From assembly GCF_013376105.1 (NCBI RefSeq), contig NZ_JAAMFM010000008.1, forward strand, positions 1 through 64,000: a stretch of 64,000 nt of DNA. The letters run 5' to 3'. Numbering within the stretch: position 1 is the stretch's first letter; each line of letters starts with the position of its first letter. The stretch comes from Arthrobacter wenxiniae (lineage in GTDB: Bacteria; Actinomycetota; Actinomycetes; Actinomycetales; Micrococcaceae). This document shows positions 40,698 through 49,778 of the stretch, piece by piece. Both the position numbers and the translations under genes were made by a program. The notes below the pieces were generated by a model that did not search any database, was not told where the DNA came from, and saw nothing but the letters and a program-made list of their open reading frames with translations.

Positions 40698-42566
40698 TCA
40701 GTAGTGCCATTCCTCGGGGTTGATGGCGCTGTACGGGTTTTGCACCGTGGCGCCCTGGAGGCCGTTCGCCACCTCGGTCAGGCTGTAGGTGTAGTTCGGC
40801 TGCCAGATGACCGGCAGGTCCTTGGCCAGCGCATCCTCGTAGGCCTGCATGACGGCCGTGCCACTTTGGGTGGTTGTGTCGAGAATGAGCTTGTCGATGG
40901 CCGGGTTGGAGTAGCTGCCGCTGTTGGATCCCGCCCCGGTTTCCCAGAGCACCTCACCCGTGGGGTAGTAGTCGGGTGCGTACACCCAGCCCCCTCCCCA
41001 GTTGCCCATCTGCCACGTGCAGGTCTTGCCGGAGCAGGGGATGGCGGTTCCGGTCACCGTGTTGAACGGGGCCGGGGTGATGTTCAGCGTGATGCCGACC
41101 TGGGCCGCGTTGGACTTCAGCGACTGCATGGCCGTCGTGATTGTCTGGTTGCCGCTGGCGTACTGCAGGTTGAAGTCCATCTTCGCCCCGGCGGCAATGC
41201 CGGCGCCGCACTCGCCGGCACTGCTGCCCGGCTTGGCGCAAACGCTGGTGCCGCCCGCGTTGACGGTCCAGCCGTTGTCGGTGAGGTACTTCTTGGCGTT
41301 GGCAATGCTGAACGGGTAGGGATTGTTCCTCTCGGTCTGGGAGATCAGCGGGCTGTCCGGATACAGCGGGACGGGCCCGGTGGTTTCCACCCCGTAGTTC
41401 TTCGCGGCGGAGCTCAGGATCCCCGGCTGGTCAACCACCGACTGCAGCGCCTGGCGGAAGTACAGCTGCTTGAAGATCGGCCCCACGGTGGGGTTGTTGA
41501 AGTTGATCGGGAAGTAGTTGACGCCGTAAAGGAACCACGGGGCCAGCGTGTAGTTTGCACTCAGCGGGTTTGGCCCTGCCTCGGCGGGTCCCGTGTTGGC
41601 CGGCTTCGCGGCCGTCAGGTCCTGCGTGGGGAGGTAGCCGACGTCGATCGTGCTTCCGCCGCGCAATACTTGGAATTCGGCGTCGTCCGTGGTGAACGGA
41701 ACCTCAATGAACTCCTTCAAGGAGGCCTTGACCGGTCCGGAATACGTGGGGTTCGGGACAAAGGTCAGGTGTCCGTCAGCATTGAACTTCGTCAGCTTGA
41801 ACGGCCCGTCCACCACCTGCCACAGCGGGTTGGTGGCGTACGTCGGTAGGTCCTTCGACTGCGAAATCAGGTACTTGTAGACTGCGGCACACCCGGACTC
41901 GTTGGTGGCACAGTCGCCCTTCGCCGTGGCCGAGGTCATGTCCCAGGCGTCAGGCATTGGGGTGATGGTGCTCAGCTGGTTGTAGAGGAACCATTGCTGG
42001 CTGTAGGCCTTGTCCGTGGTGAACACGATGGTCTTTGCATCCGGCGTGGACACGGAAACAATGTTGTCCGGGAACTGGCCCGGCGTGTACGCCGCGTAGT
42101 TCGTCTTCTCCGCCTTCAGCATGTTGTACCAGAACATTACGTTCTGGGCCGTCACGCTGGTGCCGTTGGACCACTTGTAGTCCTTGAGCTTGATGGTGAC
42201 CGTCTTGCCGCCATTGCTGTAGACCGGCTCCGCAGCCATGCTCAGGGAGTCACTGATCTGCGCCTTGCCGTTGTCGCCAAACCAGTACATCGGGCGGAAC
42301 AGCAGGTACTGCAGGTAGGAGGAGTTTGAAACCGAAAAATCAGCGAGTGGTGAGAACGGCCAAATCCAGTTTGGTACAGTGTTGGGTGGTTCCGCAAAGG
42401 TGGCGGTGTCAGCGGCCTTGCCGGGGGCATTTCCTGAGGTGGCCGTGGGGCTCGTGTTCCCGCTTCCGGACGAGCAGCCCGTCAATGCCAGCAATACCAC
42501 TGCAATACTTCCAAATATCCGGAAGATCGGCTTCCGGATCCCCCCATGAGTTCGCAACTTTTCCAT
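40698..42566 (-). CDS. Peptide/nickel ABC transporter substrate-binding lipoprotein
   Basis: 622 residues, family 5 solute-binding protein. Signal peptide with the lipobox LLALTGCSS. Typical segments are TIKLKDYKWSNGTSVTAQNVMFWYNML and PLYFRQALQSVVDQ-like LYFRQALQSVVD. It probably binds oligopeptides or similar molecules; the sequence does not say which. The first gene of the transport operon, so the promoter should lie in 42567-42885. Confidence 0.92.
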   Translation of the reverse strand: MEKLRTHGGIRKPIFRIFGSIAVVLLALTGCSSGSGNTSPTATSGNAPGKAADTATFAEPPNTVPNWIWPFSPLADFSVSNSSYLQYLLFRPMYWFGDNGKAQISDSLSMAAEPVYSNGGKTVTIKLKDYKWSNGTSVTAQNVMFWYNMLKAEKTNYAAYTPGQFPDNIVSVSTPDAKTIVFTTDKAYSQQWFLYNQLSTITPMPDAWDMTSATAKGDCATNESGCAAVYKYLISQSKDLPTYATNPLWQVVDGPFKLTKFNADGHLTFVPNPTYSGPVKASLKEFIEVPFTTDDAEFQVLRGGSTIDVGYLPTQDLTAAKPANTGPAEAGPNPLSANYTLAPWFLYGVNYFPINFNNPTVGPIFKQLYFRQALQSVVDQPGILSSAAKNYGVETTGPVPLYPDSPLISQTERNNPYPFSIANAKKYLTDNGWTVNAGGTSVCAKPGSSAGECGAGIAAGAKMDFNLQYASGNQTITTAMQSLKSNAAQVGITLNITPAPFNTVTGTAIPCSGKTCTWQMGNWGGGWVYAPDYYPTGEVLWETGAGSNSGSYSNPAIDKLILDTTTQSGTAVMQAYEDALAKDLPVIWQPNYTYSLTEVANGLQGATVQNPYSAINPEEWHY

Positions 42567-42856
42567 TATGCGCCTCCATGGCAGAGCCCGACGGTGGATC
42601 TGTCTGGTTCACGACAGGGCTCTTAAGGCAGATTCTAAACCCGCTCCGCCCGTCCTGTCAGGCGGCCATGTGGCAACATATTGCCCTCAATGGGCACCAA
42701 AACGCCTCGCACGGACCGGCCGCGGCGCGTCCTCCCGGCAAACTCCGGGCCACATGGTGGTTTCTGACAGCTTCCTGCCAGTTTGCCGCCAATTGCCCGG
42801 AAGCGTGCAGGGTCGGCGCGGCGGTCCAGTCGACAAGGCCGCCCGTTCATCCCCTG

Positions 42857-42885
42857 TTGACCTAAAGGAAGCGTGAGGTTCTACT
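42857..42885 (+). promoter_or_regulatory. Promoter of the MFS gene, possibly leaderless
   Basis: TTGACC (42857-42862), a 17-bp spacer and TCTACT (42880-42885). The GTG at 42895 falls about where transcription should start, so the mRNA may lack a leader. The rest of the 318-bp gap 42567-42885 shows no gene. Confidence 0.5.
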
Positions 42886-42894
42886 GTGGGATGT

Positions 42895-44316
42895 GTGAGT
42901 GTCGAGGAAGAGAATTCCGGCGCGCGGGTTGGGGACGCAGCGCCCGGCGGGGCAGCGCCCGGCGGCATTCTCGGCCGCGGCCACCGCACGGTCACGCTGG
43001 GGATCTGTTCGCTCATCGTGCTCTCCGCCTTCGAGGCGCTGGCCGTCACCACAGTGATGCCAACCATCAGCGCCGCGCTCAACGGCGCGTCCCTCTATGC
43101 CCTGGCCTTCGCCGGACCACTGGCGACCGGCGTCGTCGGCATGGTGCTGGCCGGAAACTGGTGCGATCGCGCGGGACCGCGCGGCTCCCTGTATGGCTCC
43201 GTCGTCCTGTTCGTAGCCGGCCTCGCGGTGGTGGGCACGGCACCGGCCATGGCCGTTTTTCTGTCGGGACGGCTCATCGAGGGGTTTGGCAGCGGGGCGC
43301 TGACCGTGGCACTCTACGTTGTGGTGGCGCGCGCCTACCCGCCGCAGCTCCACCCGCAGATCTTTGCCGCGTTCGCTGCCTCCTGGGTGGTGCCGTCGCT
43401 CGTGGGTCCGCTGGTCGCCGGGCTGATTGCGCAGACGCTCGGGTGGCGCTGGGTGTTCCTGGGCGTCATCGGGCTGGTGGCGGCGGCCCTGGCCATGGTC
43501 ATCCCCGCCATGGCCAGGCTCCACGGACCCGGCGGACACCCCACCATGCCCTGGGACCTGGGCCGCCTCGGCTGGTCGCTGCTGGCGGCCTGTGCCGTGC
43601 TGGCCCTCAACCTGCTGGCGGACGCCAAGGGCCCCCTGCTGTGGACAGGCCCGGCGGCGGCCGCCGCCATCGCCGTGGTCGCGTTGCGCCCGCTGCTTCC
43701 CCGGCGCACCTTCGTGTCCGGCGCCGGCCTCCCCAGCGTGATTCTCAGCCGCGGACTGGCGGCAGCTGCATTCTTCGGGGCGGACGTCTACATCCCTTAC
43801 CTGCTGACCGTGCGGTACGGCTTTCCACCCCTGGCGGCCGGGCTGTCAGTGACCGCCTCCGGCGTGTTCTGGGCCACCGGGTCATGGCTGCAGAGCAGGC
43901 TGTCCACGCACCTCAGCCATGCGCGCAGCGTCCAGCTCGGCGCGCTTGCCCTCTTCCTGGCCATCGCCGCTGCGTGTGCGACGGCGGCGCTGGCCCTCCC
44001 GGCCGCCGTCGCCATCGCCGGCTGGGCGCTGGGCGGCTTCGGCATGGGCCTGATGTATCCGCGGACCGGCGTCGCCACCCTGGAGTACTCCACGGTGGAA
44101 AACCAGGGCTTCAACAGTTCCGCGCTCAGCATCGCCGACTCCATCGGTGCGTCCATGTCCCTGGCGGCGACGGCGATCGTCTTTGCCGCGCTTGCGGGAC
44201 TTGGCGGGCCCTGGCCGTTCGCGGGGTGCTTCGCGCTGACGGCGCTTCCCGCCCTGGCGGCGCTGGTGCTGGCCCCGCGCATCCGCCGCCCGCACGGCGC
44301 CAAGGCGCCTACTTGA
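42895..44316 (+). CDS. MFS transporter
   Basis: 473 residues with about 12 to 14 membrane segments. The loop after the second segment has NWCDRAGPRGSLYG, the conserved MFS motif A region. The sequence suggests a drug-efflux type. GTG 42895 is favoured by the promoter distance; GTG 42886 would add three residues. The end overlaps that of ffh by 8 bp on opposite strands. Substrate unknown. Confidence 0.85.
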   Translation: MSVEEENSGARVGDAAPGGAAPGGILGRGHRTVTLGICSLIVLSAFEALAVTTVMPTISAALNGASLYALAFAGPLATGVVGMVLAGNWCDRAGPRGSLYGSVVLFVAGLAVVGTAPAMAVFLSGRLIEGFGSGALTVALYVVVARAYPPQLHPQIFAAFAASWVVPSLVGPLVAGLIAQTLGWRWVFLGVIGLVAAALAMVIPAMARLHGPGGHPTMPWDLGRLGWSLLAACAVLALNLLADAKGPLLWTGPAAAAAIAVVALRPLLPRRTFVSGAGLPSVILSRGLAAAAFFGADVYIPYLLTVRYGFPPLAAGLSVTASGVFWATGSWLQSRLSTHLSHARSVQLGALALFLAIAAACATAALALPAAVAIAGWALGGFGMGLMYPRTGVATLEYSTVENQGFNSSALSIADSIGASMSLAATAIVFAALAGLGGPWPFAGCFALTALPALAALVLAPRIRRPHGAKAPT

Positions 44317-45880
44317 GGAACTTCTCGAAGCCCTTGGGCAGGTTCAGGCTGGCGGGGTCGAAGTCCTCGTTGCCGGCGCCAAAGGCCGCGCCCGTGGGCA
44401 GGGCCTTGGGGGCGTTCGCCTTCTCCTGGGCGGCGCGCAGCTCGGCGGCGGCCTTGGCCGGGTTGCCCGAGCGGGCCTTTTTCTTGGGCGCCTGCTTGCC
44501 CTTGCGGGCACCCTTGAAGCCGCCCGGCCCCGGCATCCCCGGCATGCCGGGGATGCCGCCGCCCTGGGCCATCTTCTTCATCATCTTCTGGGCCTGCCCG
44601 AACCGCTCCAGCAGGCCGTTGACCTCGGAGACGTGAACACCGGAGCCGCGGGCGATGCGGGCGCGGCGGGAGCCGTTGATGATCTTGGGGGCCACGCGCT
44701 CGTGCGGGGTCATGGACCGGACAATGGCTTCCACGCGGTCAATCTCGCGCTCGTCGAAGTTTTCCAGCTGCTGGCGGATGTTGGCCGCGCCGGGCATCAT
44801 CATCAGCATTTTCTTCATGGAGCCCATTTTGCGGATCTGCTGCATCTGGGACAGGAAGTCGTCCAGGGTGAAGTCTTCCTGGTCGGCGAACTTCCTCGCC
44901 ATGCGCTCCGCTTCGCCGCGGTCCCAGTTCTTCTCCGCCTGCTCAATGAGCGTCAGGACGTCGCCCATGTCGAGGATGCGGCTGGCCATCCGGTCCGGGT
45001 GGAACAGTTCAAAGTCGTCCAGCGACTCGCCCGTGGAGGCGAACATGACCGGCTTGCCGGTGACCGACGCGACGGAGAGGGCCGCGCCGCCGCGGGCATC
45101 GCCGTCGAGCTTGGCGAGGACCACGCCGGTGAAGTTGACGCCGTCGTCGAAGGCCTTGGCCGTGGTGACCGCGTCCTGGCCGATCATGGCGTCAATGACG
45201 AAGAGGACTTCGTCGGGGTTGATGGCGGCGCGGATGTTCGCTGCCTGAGCCATCAGTTCGGCGTCGATGCCGAGGCGGCCGGCGGTGTCGACAATGACGA
45301 CGTCGTACAGCTTGGCCTTGGCCTCGGCCACCCCGGCCAGGGCCACGGCCACGGGATCGCCGCTGGCGGATTCGAACTCGCTGCTGACGCCCGGGTGCGG
45401 GGCGAACACGGGCACGCCGGCGCGCTCACCGTTGACCTGGAGCTGCTTGACGGCGTTGGGGCGCTGGAGGTCGGCGGCGACCAGGAGGGGGCTGTGTCCC
45501 TGGCCCTTCAGCCACTTGGACAGCTTTCCGGCCAGCGTGGTCTTGCCGGCACCCTGGAGGCCGGCAAGCATGATGACGGTGGGCGGGTTCTTCGCCAGGT
45601 TGAGGCGCCGGGTCTCCCCGCCCAGGATCGCCACGAGCTCCTCGTTGACAATCTTGACGATCTGCTGCGCCGGGTTCAGGGCCTCATTGACCTCGGCGCC
45701 GAGTGCACGCTCGCGGACCTTTGCGGTGAACTCGCGGACCACGGGCACGGCAACGTCGGCGTCGAGCAGGGCGCGGCGGATCTCCCGGACGGTGGCGTCG
45801 ACGTCGGCTTCGCTGAGCCGGCCCTTGCCGCGCAGGTTCTTGAAAGTTGCTGTCAGCCGGTCAGATAGGGAGTTGAACAC
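44309..45880 (-). CDS. ffh: Signal recognition particle protein Ffh
   Basis: 523 residues. N domain, then a GTPase domain with GLQGAGKTTLAGKL (G1), VDTAGRLGID (G3) and TKLDGDARGG (G4-like), and an M domain (QMQQIRKMGSMKKMLMMMPG, RIARGSGVHVSEVNGLL). It binds signal sequences and 4.5S RNA and works with FtsY, encoded 4 kb away. The C-terminal Lys/Ala-rich tail is longer than in E. coli. The 282 bp to zwf hold divergent promoters. Confidence 0.97.
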   Translation of the reverse strand: MFNSLSDRLTATFKNLRGKGRLSEADVDATVREIRRALLDADVAVPVVREFTAKVRERALGAEVNEALNPAQQIVKIVNEELVAILGGETRRLNLAKNPPTVIMLAGLQGAGKTTLAGKLSKWLKGQGHSPLLVAADLQRPNAVKQLQVNGERAGVPVFAPHPGVSSEFESASGDPVAVALAGVAEAKAKLYDVVIVDTAGRLGIDAELMAQAANIRAAINPDEVLFVIDAMIGQDAVTTAKAFDDGVNFTGVVLAKLDGDARGGAALSVASVTGKPVMFASTGESLDDFELFHPDRMASRILDMGDVLTLIEQAEKNWDRGEAERMARKFADQEDFTLDDFLSQMQQIRKMGSMKKMLMMMPGAANIRQQLENFDEREIDRVEAIVRSMTPHERVAPKIINGSRRARIARGSGVHVSEVNGLLERFGQAQKMMKKMAQGGGIPGMPGMPGPGGFKGARKGKQAPKKKARSGNPAKAAAELRAAQEKANAPKALPTGAAFGAGNEDFDPASLNLPKGFEKFLK

Positions 45881-46165
45881 GCGCCGTGTACTTCTTTCGT
45901 CTGGGGTTCAGCCGGCACCCGCGCGGCCCCGCCAAGGCGGCCGGGCCGCGAACGGCGGGTACGGCGATTCGAATATGCAGGATGAGAACGGCGGGCGGCC
46001 GGCAAGCCTGCTGCCCGCTCCCTTTCCTGTAGGACTCAACTATCAAGGGTATCAAGTGCCGGGCCGGTTCGCTGCACGTTTTCGCCGCGCGCGGCTCCGG
46101 CTCCGGCGCAACACGGCCGGCCCGGGGGAAAGGAAATTCCCAGGACAAAGTGGCATGCTGGTTTG

Positions 46166-47716
46166 GTGACCAAAACCACAAGAGTGACCCGCAGCCCCCA
46201 GTCCGCCACCACGTCCGCCGCGCCGCGTGGTTCCTCGGCCGCCGGGTCCCCGGCCGCGGGGGCGTCCCCGGCGTCGAGCGGGGCTCCGGCCGGCGGCGCT
46301 TCCGCCGGCGAACGCATCAGGACGCTTGTCATCCTGGGCGCCTCGGGCGACCTGACAGGCAGGCTGCTGCTGCCCGGCGTCGGACGCCTCATCGCGTCGG
46401 GGCGCGCCCCCGGCATCACCCTGGTGGGCGCCGGCAATGACGACTGGAACGCCCAGCAGTGGCAGGGCCGGCTGGCGGAAAGCTTTGCGGACGCCCTGGC
46501 GCCGGGCGGTGCGTCCACCAAGGACGGCATCAAGGAACTGAAGTCCGTCCAGAAGGACAGCAGCTACCAGCAGCTCGACGTGACGGCCAAGGGTGCCCTG
46601 GGCAAACTGCTGGCCACGGTGGAAGGCCCCGTGGCGCTGTACTTCGCGCTGCCGCCGGCCATCAGCCAGAAGGCCTGCGAGGTCCTGACGAAGAAGGATC
46701 TGCCGGCCGGCACGCGGCTGGTCATGGAGAAGCCCTTCGGCTCCAGCGCCTCGTCCGCCCACGCCCTCAACGCCACGCTGGAACGCCTGGTGCCCGAGGA
46801 CCACATCCACCGCGTGGACCATTTCCGCGGCAAGTCCACGGTGCTGAACATCATGGGCCTGCGCTTTGCCAACCGCCTCCTGGAGCCCCTGTGGAATGGC
46901 GTGCACATCGAAAAGGTGGAGATCATCTTTGACGAGGACCTGACCCTGGAAAACCGTGCCCGCTACTACGACCATGCCGGCGCCGGCAGGGACATGATCC
47001 AAAGCCACCTGCTGCAGGTCATGGCCATCATGGCCATGGAGCCGCCGGCCACCCTGGGCCAGGAGGACGTCCGCTCCAGCATTGCGGCGGTGCTGCGGTG
47101 CAGCACCATTGGCCACCCGGAGAAGCCCGACCTTGCCGAATCCACCCGCCGCGCCCGCTACACCAAGGGCAGCATCGGCAAGCGGAAGGTGCCCGACTAT
47201 GTGGCCGAGGAGGGCGTGGACCCCGCCAACGACACCGAGACGCTGGCCGAGGTTGAGGTCTACGTCAACAACTGGCGCTGGGCCGGCGTGCCGTTCGTGC
47301 TGCGCTCGGGCAAGGCGCTGGGCCGGGCCCGCAAGGAGGCCGTGGTGACCTACAAGCCGGTGCCGCACCTGCCCGCGGGCTTCACCGGGACAGACTCCCC
47401 CACCCGCCTGCACATCGGCTTCGGACCCGACACGCTCACGCTGGACCTGGACGTCAACGGCCCGGGCGACCTCTTCACCCTGGACCGCGTGCAGCTTGAG
47501 ACGGCACTGGCCAGCGACCCCCTGCTGCCCTACGGCGAAGTCCTGGAGGGCGTGCTCACCGGCGACGCCCTGCTTTCCGTCCGCGGCGACACGGCCGAGG
47601 ACTGCTGGCGGATCGTGGAGCCCGCCTTCGCCGCGTGGAAGGACGGGGCCGTCCCCATGGAGGAATACACGGCGGGCTCCGCCGGCCCCGCCGACTGGAC
47701 CACCAGCAACGACTGA
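46166..47716 (+). CDS. zwf: Glucose-6-phosphate dehydrogenase, divergent copy
   Basis: 516 residues. A low-complexity Ser/Ala/Pro/Gly leader of about 50 residues precedes the enzyme. NADP-binding segment VILGASGDLTGRLLLPG; the substrate motif RVDHFRGKS replaces the usual RIDHYLGKE. The later RDMIQSHLLQVMAIMAMEPP matches the family. It is not next to tal, pgl or opcA, so it is probably a paralogue with its own use. The start lies in a near-perfect dyad (46159-46178); GTG 46166 or TTG 46163 are both possible and no ribosome binding site is seen. Confidence 0.85.
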   Translation: MTKTTRVTRSPQSATTSAAPRGSSAAGSPAAGASPASSGAPAGGASAGERIRTLVILGASGDLTGRLLLPGVGRLIASGRAPGITLVGAGNDDWNAQQWQGRLAESFADALAPGGASTKDGIKELKSVQKDSSYQQLDVTAKGALGKLLATVEGPVALYFALPPAISQKACEVLTKKDLPAGTRLVMEKPFGSSASSAHALNATLERLVPEDHIHRVDHFRGKSTVLNIMGLRFANRLLEPLWNGVHIEKVEIIFDEDLTLENRARYYDHAGAGRDMIQSHLLQVMAIMAMEPPATLGQEDVRSSIAAVLRCSTIGHPEKPDLAESTRRARYTKGSIGKRKVPDYVAEEGVDPANDTETLAEVEVYVNNWRWAGVPFVLRSGKALGRARKEAVVTYKPVPHLPAGFTGTDSPTRLHIGFGPDTLTLDLDVNGPGDLFTLDRVQLETALASDPLLPYGEVLEGVLTGDALLSVRGDTAEDCWRIVEPAFAAWKDGAVPMEEYTAGSAGPADWTTSND

Positions 47717-47736
47717 CGCCCCCCTCCAGTAGAGAG

Positions 47737-47855
47737 GTTGGAGACAACCACGCAAGGGCCGCTTGCCCAGCGGTGGTTGTCTCCAACGTCAACGCGGCCA
47801 GCACGACGCCGGCACCCGGGTGGGGTTCACAGCCCACCCGGGTGCCGGCGTCGTC
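47737..47855. terminator. Two strong hairpins between convergent zwf and glnK
   Basis: The first is a 15-bp perfect inverted repeat (47737-47751 and 47773-47787). The second is a 22-bp perfect inverted repeat (47804-47825 and 47834-47855). They lie between two genes that end facing each other, so they probably end transcription from both sides. Confidence 0.75.
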
Positions 47856-47886
47856 CCGGGTCTCCCCGGGGCTCGAGCACCCTGGG

Positions 47887-48225
47887 TCAGATGGCGGCCA
47901 CGCCCCGCTCGCCGGTGCGGACGCGGACGGCCTCATAGACCTCGACCATCCAGACCTTGCCGTCGCCGGCGGTGCCGGTGTTGGAACTGGCCACGATGAT
48001 GTCCATGAGGTCCCAGGCGCGGTCGTCGGAGGTGAGGACCTCGATGCGGACCTTGGGGTGGAGGTCCACGGTGTACTCGGCGCCCCGGTAAACCTCGGTG
48101 TGCCCGCGCTGGCGGCCGTAGCCGTGGGCCCCGCTGACGGTCAGGCCCTGGACGCCGTAGCCTTCCAGGCCGCTGCGGACCTCGTCCAGCTGTTCGGGCC
48201 GGATGATGGCGGTGATCAGTTTCAT
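47887..48225 (-). CDS. glnK: PII nitrogen-signalling protein GlnK
   Basis: 112 residues, normal for PII. MKLITAIIRPEQLDEVRSGL at the start, T-loop with Tyr in RGAEYTVDL (the residue that is adenylylated in actinobacteria), and the ATP/2-oxoglutarate site GDGKVWM. It blocks AmtB when nitrogen is plentiful. The ATG overlaps the amtB stop codon (ATGA), the standard coupled pair. Confidence 0.96.
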   Translation of the reverse strand: MKLITAIIRPEQLDEVRSGLEGYGVQGLTVSGAHGYGRQRGHTEVYRGAEYTVDLHPKVRIEVLTSDDRAWDLMDIIVASSNTGTAGDGKVWMVEVYEAVRVRTGERGVAAI

Positions 48226-49577
48226 GCGTCAACCTTTGAGTCGGTGCGGGCGGGGGCGGCCTGGTGCCAGCCGGAGCTCTCATCCAGCGGGTGGAAGCTG
48301 CCGGAGGCGCGGCCGCCGAGGTCATAGGCGGATTCGGCGTGCACGGAGATGTCGATGCCGGCGGACTCGTGGGCCGAGGAGATGCGGAAGCCCATGGTCT
48401 TGTTGATGATCCAGCCGATGGCGTAGGCCAGGACGAAGGAGTACAGCATCACGGCGAAGGCGCCGATGGCCTGCTTGCCCAGCAGTTCCAGGCCGCCGCC
48501 GTAGAACAGGCCCTGCCCGGCGGCCGGGGAGTTGGGGTCAGCGGCCAGGCCGATGAACAGCGTCCCGATGATGCCGCCCACCAGGTGGACGCCGACGACG
48601 TCGAGCGAGTCGTCAAAGCCGAGGCGGAACTTCAAGCCCACGGCCATGGCGCAGACCACCCCGGCCAGCAGGCCCAGGCCCATGGCCCACATCGGGGTGA
48701 TGGCGGAGCACGCGGGGGTGATGGCGACCAGGCCGGCGACGGCGCCCGAAGCGGCACCCAGCGACGTGGCGTGTCCGTCGCGCAGCTTTTCCACCAGGAG
48801 CCAGCCGAGGATGGCGGCGCACGGGGCGGCGAGCGTGTTGATCCAGGCGTACCCGGCAATGGCGTTGGCCCCCAGGGCCGAGCCGGCGTTGAAGCCGAAC
48901 CAGCCGAACCAGAGCAGGCCGGCGCCGAGCATCACGAACGGCATGTTGTGCGGGCGGTGGCTCGGGTCCTTCCCGAAGCCCTTCCGCTTGCCCAGGATCA
49001 GGCAGAGCGCCAGGGCGGCGGCGCCTGCGTTGATGTGCACGGCCGTGCCGCCGGCAAAGTCGATGACGCCCAGGCCCTGGCCGAGCCAGCCGCCGGTGTT
49101 GTTGCCGTTGGCGTCCTTGTTGAAGTCAAACACCCAGTGCGCCACGGGGAAGTAGACCACCGTCACCCAGACGGCGGCGAACACCATCCAGGCGCCGAAC
49201 TTGGCCCGGTCCGCGATGGCCCCGCTGATGAGGGCCACCGTGATGATGGCGAACACCGCCTGGAAGCCGACAAAGGCGATTTCGGGGATGGTGCCGACCA
49301 GCGGCATGGTCTTGCCGGTGTCGAGCACGCCCGTCAGGCCAAGCTTGGCGAACGGGTTGCCAAGAAGCCCGCCTCCGGCGTCCTTCCCGAACGACGCCGA
49401 GTAGCCAAACAAGACCCAGAGGACGCCGACGACGGCGATGGCGCCGAAGCTCATCATCATCATGTTCAGCACGCCCTTGGCCCGGGTCATGCCGCCGTAG
49501 AAAAATGCCAGGCCCGGGGTCATCAGCAGCACCAGGGCTGCGGAGACAAGGACCCACGCGGTATCGCCAGTATTCAT
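48222..49577 (-). CDS. amtB: Ammonium transporter AmtB
   Basis: 451 residues with 11 predicted membrane segments. Conserved AmtB segments are visible: WVLVSAALVLLMTPGLAFFYGG, WVFDFNKDANG, DFAGGTAVHINAG (His of the pore twin) and GVHLVGGIIG. It is the first gene of amtB-glnK. The leader 49578-49778 contains no gene. Nitrogen control is likely but no clear GlnR or AmtR site is visible. Confidence 0.96.
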   Translation of the reverse strand: MNTGDTAWVLVSAALVLLMTPGLAFFYGGMTRAKGVLNMMMMSFGAIAVVGVLWVLFGYSASFGKDAGGGLLGNPFAKLGLTGVLDTGKTMPLVGTIPEIAFVGFQAVFAIITVALISGAIADRAKFGAWMVFAAVWVTVVYFPVAHWVFDFNKDANGNNTGGWLGQGLGVIDFAGGTAVHINAGAAALALCLILGKRKGFGKDPSHRPHNMPFVMLGAGLLWFGWFGFNAGSALGANAIAGYAWINTLAAPCAAILGWLLVEKLRDGHATSLGAASGAVAGLVAITPACSAITPMWAMGLGLLAGVVCAMAVGLKFRLGFDDSLDVVGVHLVGGIIGTLFIGLAADPNSPAAGQGLFYGGGLELLGKQAIGAFAVMLYSFVLAYAIGWIINKTMGFRISSAHESAGIDISVHAESAYDLGGRASGSFHPLDESSGWHQAAPARTDSKVDA

Positions 49578-49778
49578 CGTCGCTGGCCTTTCGTTGCAAG
49601 TGTTTTATGCCGGCCTCGTCTTTGGGGCTGGTGCAATCTGGACACTTACAACTGTTCCTTGGGCGTGTTTCACCCGCGCGCGGCAATGATTGCCGGGGTG
49701 TTACAAAAAGCGGCGGCAGGTTAATTCCTGTCGACGCCCATGTTTCAGGCAGGTTACGCGCCTTCGGGCGGGGATGCG

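Noticed and set aside
42873-44636. 587-residue open frame overlapping the first MFS gene in another frame
   Set aside because: The translation is Arg/Gly-rich without membrane segments and lies over a clear MFS gene and the end of ffh.
49578-49778. GlnR-type nitrogen box upstream of amtB
   Set aside because: GTAAC and GAAAC half-sites exist on the minus strand but are about 28 bp apart, not the usual 6, so the match is not convincing.
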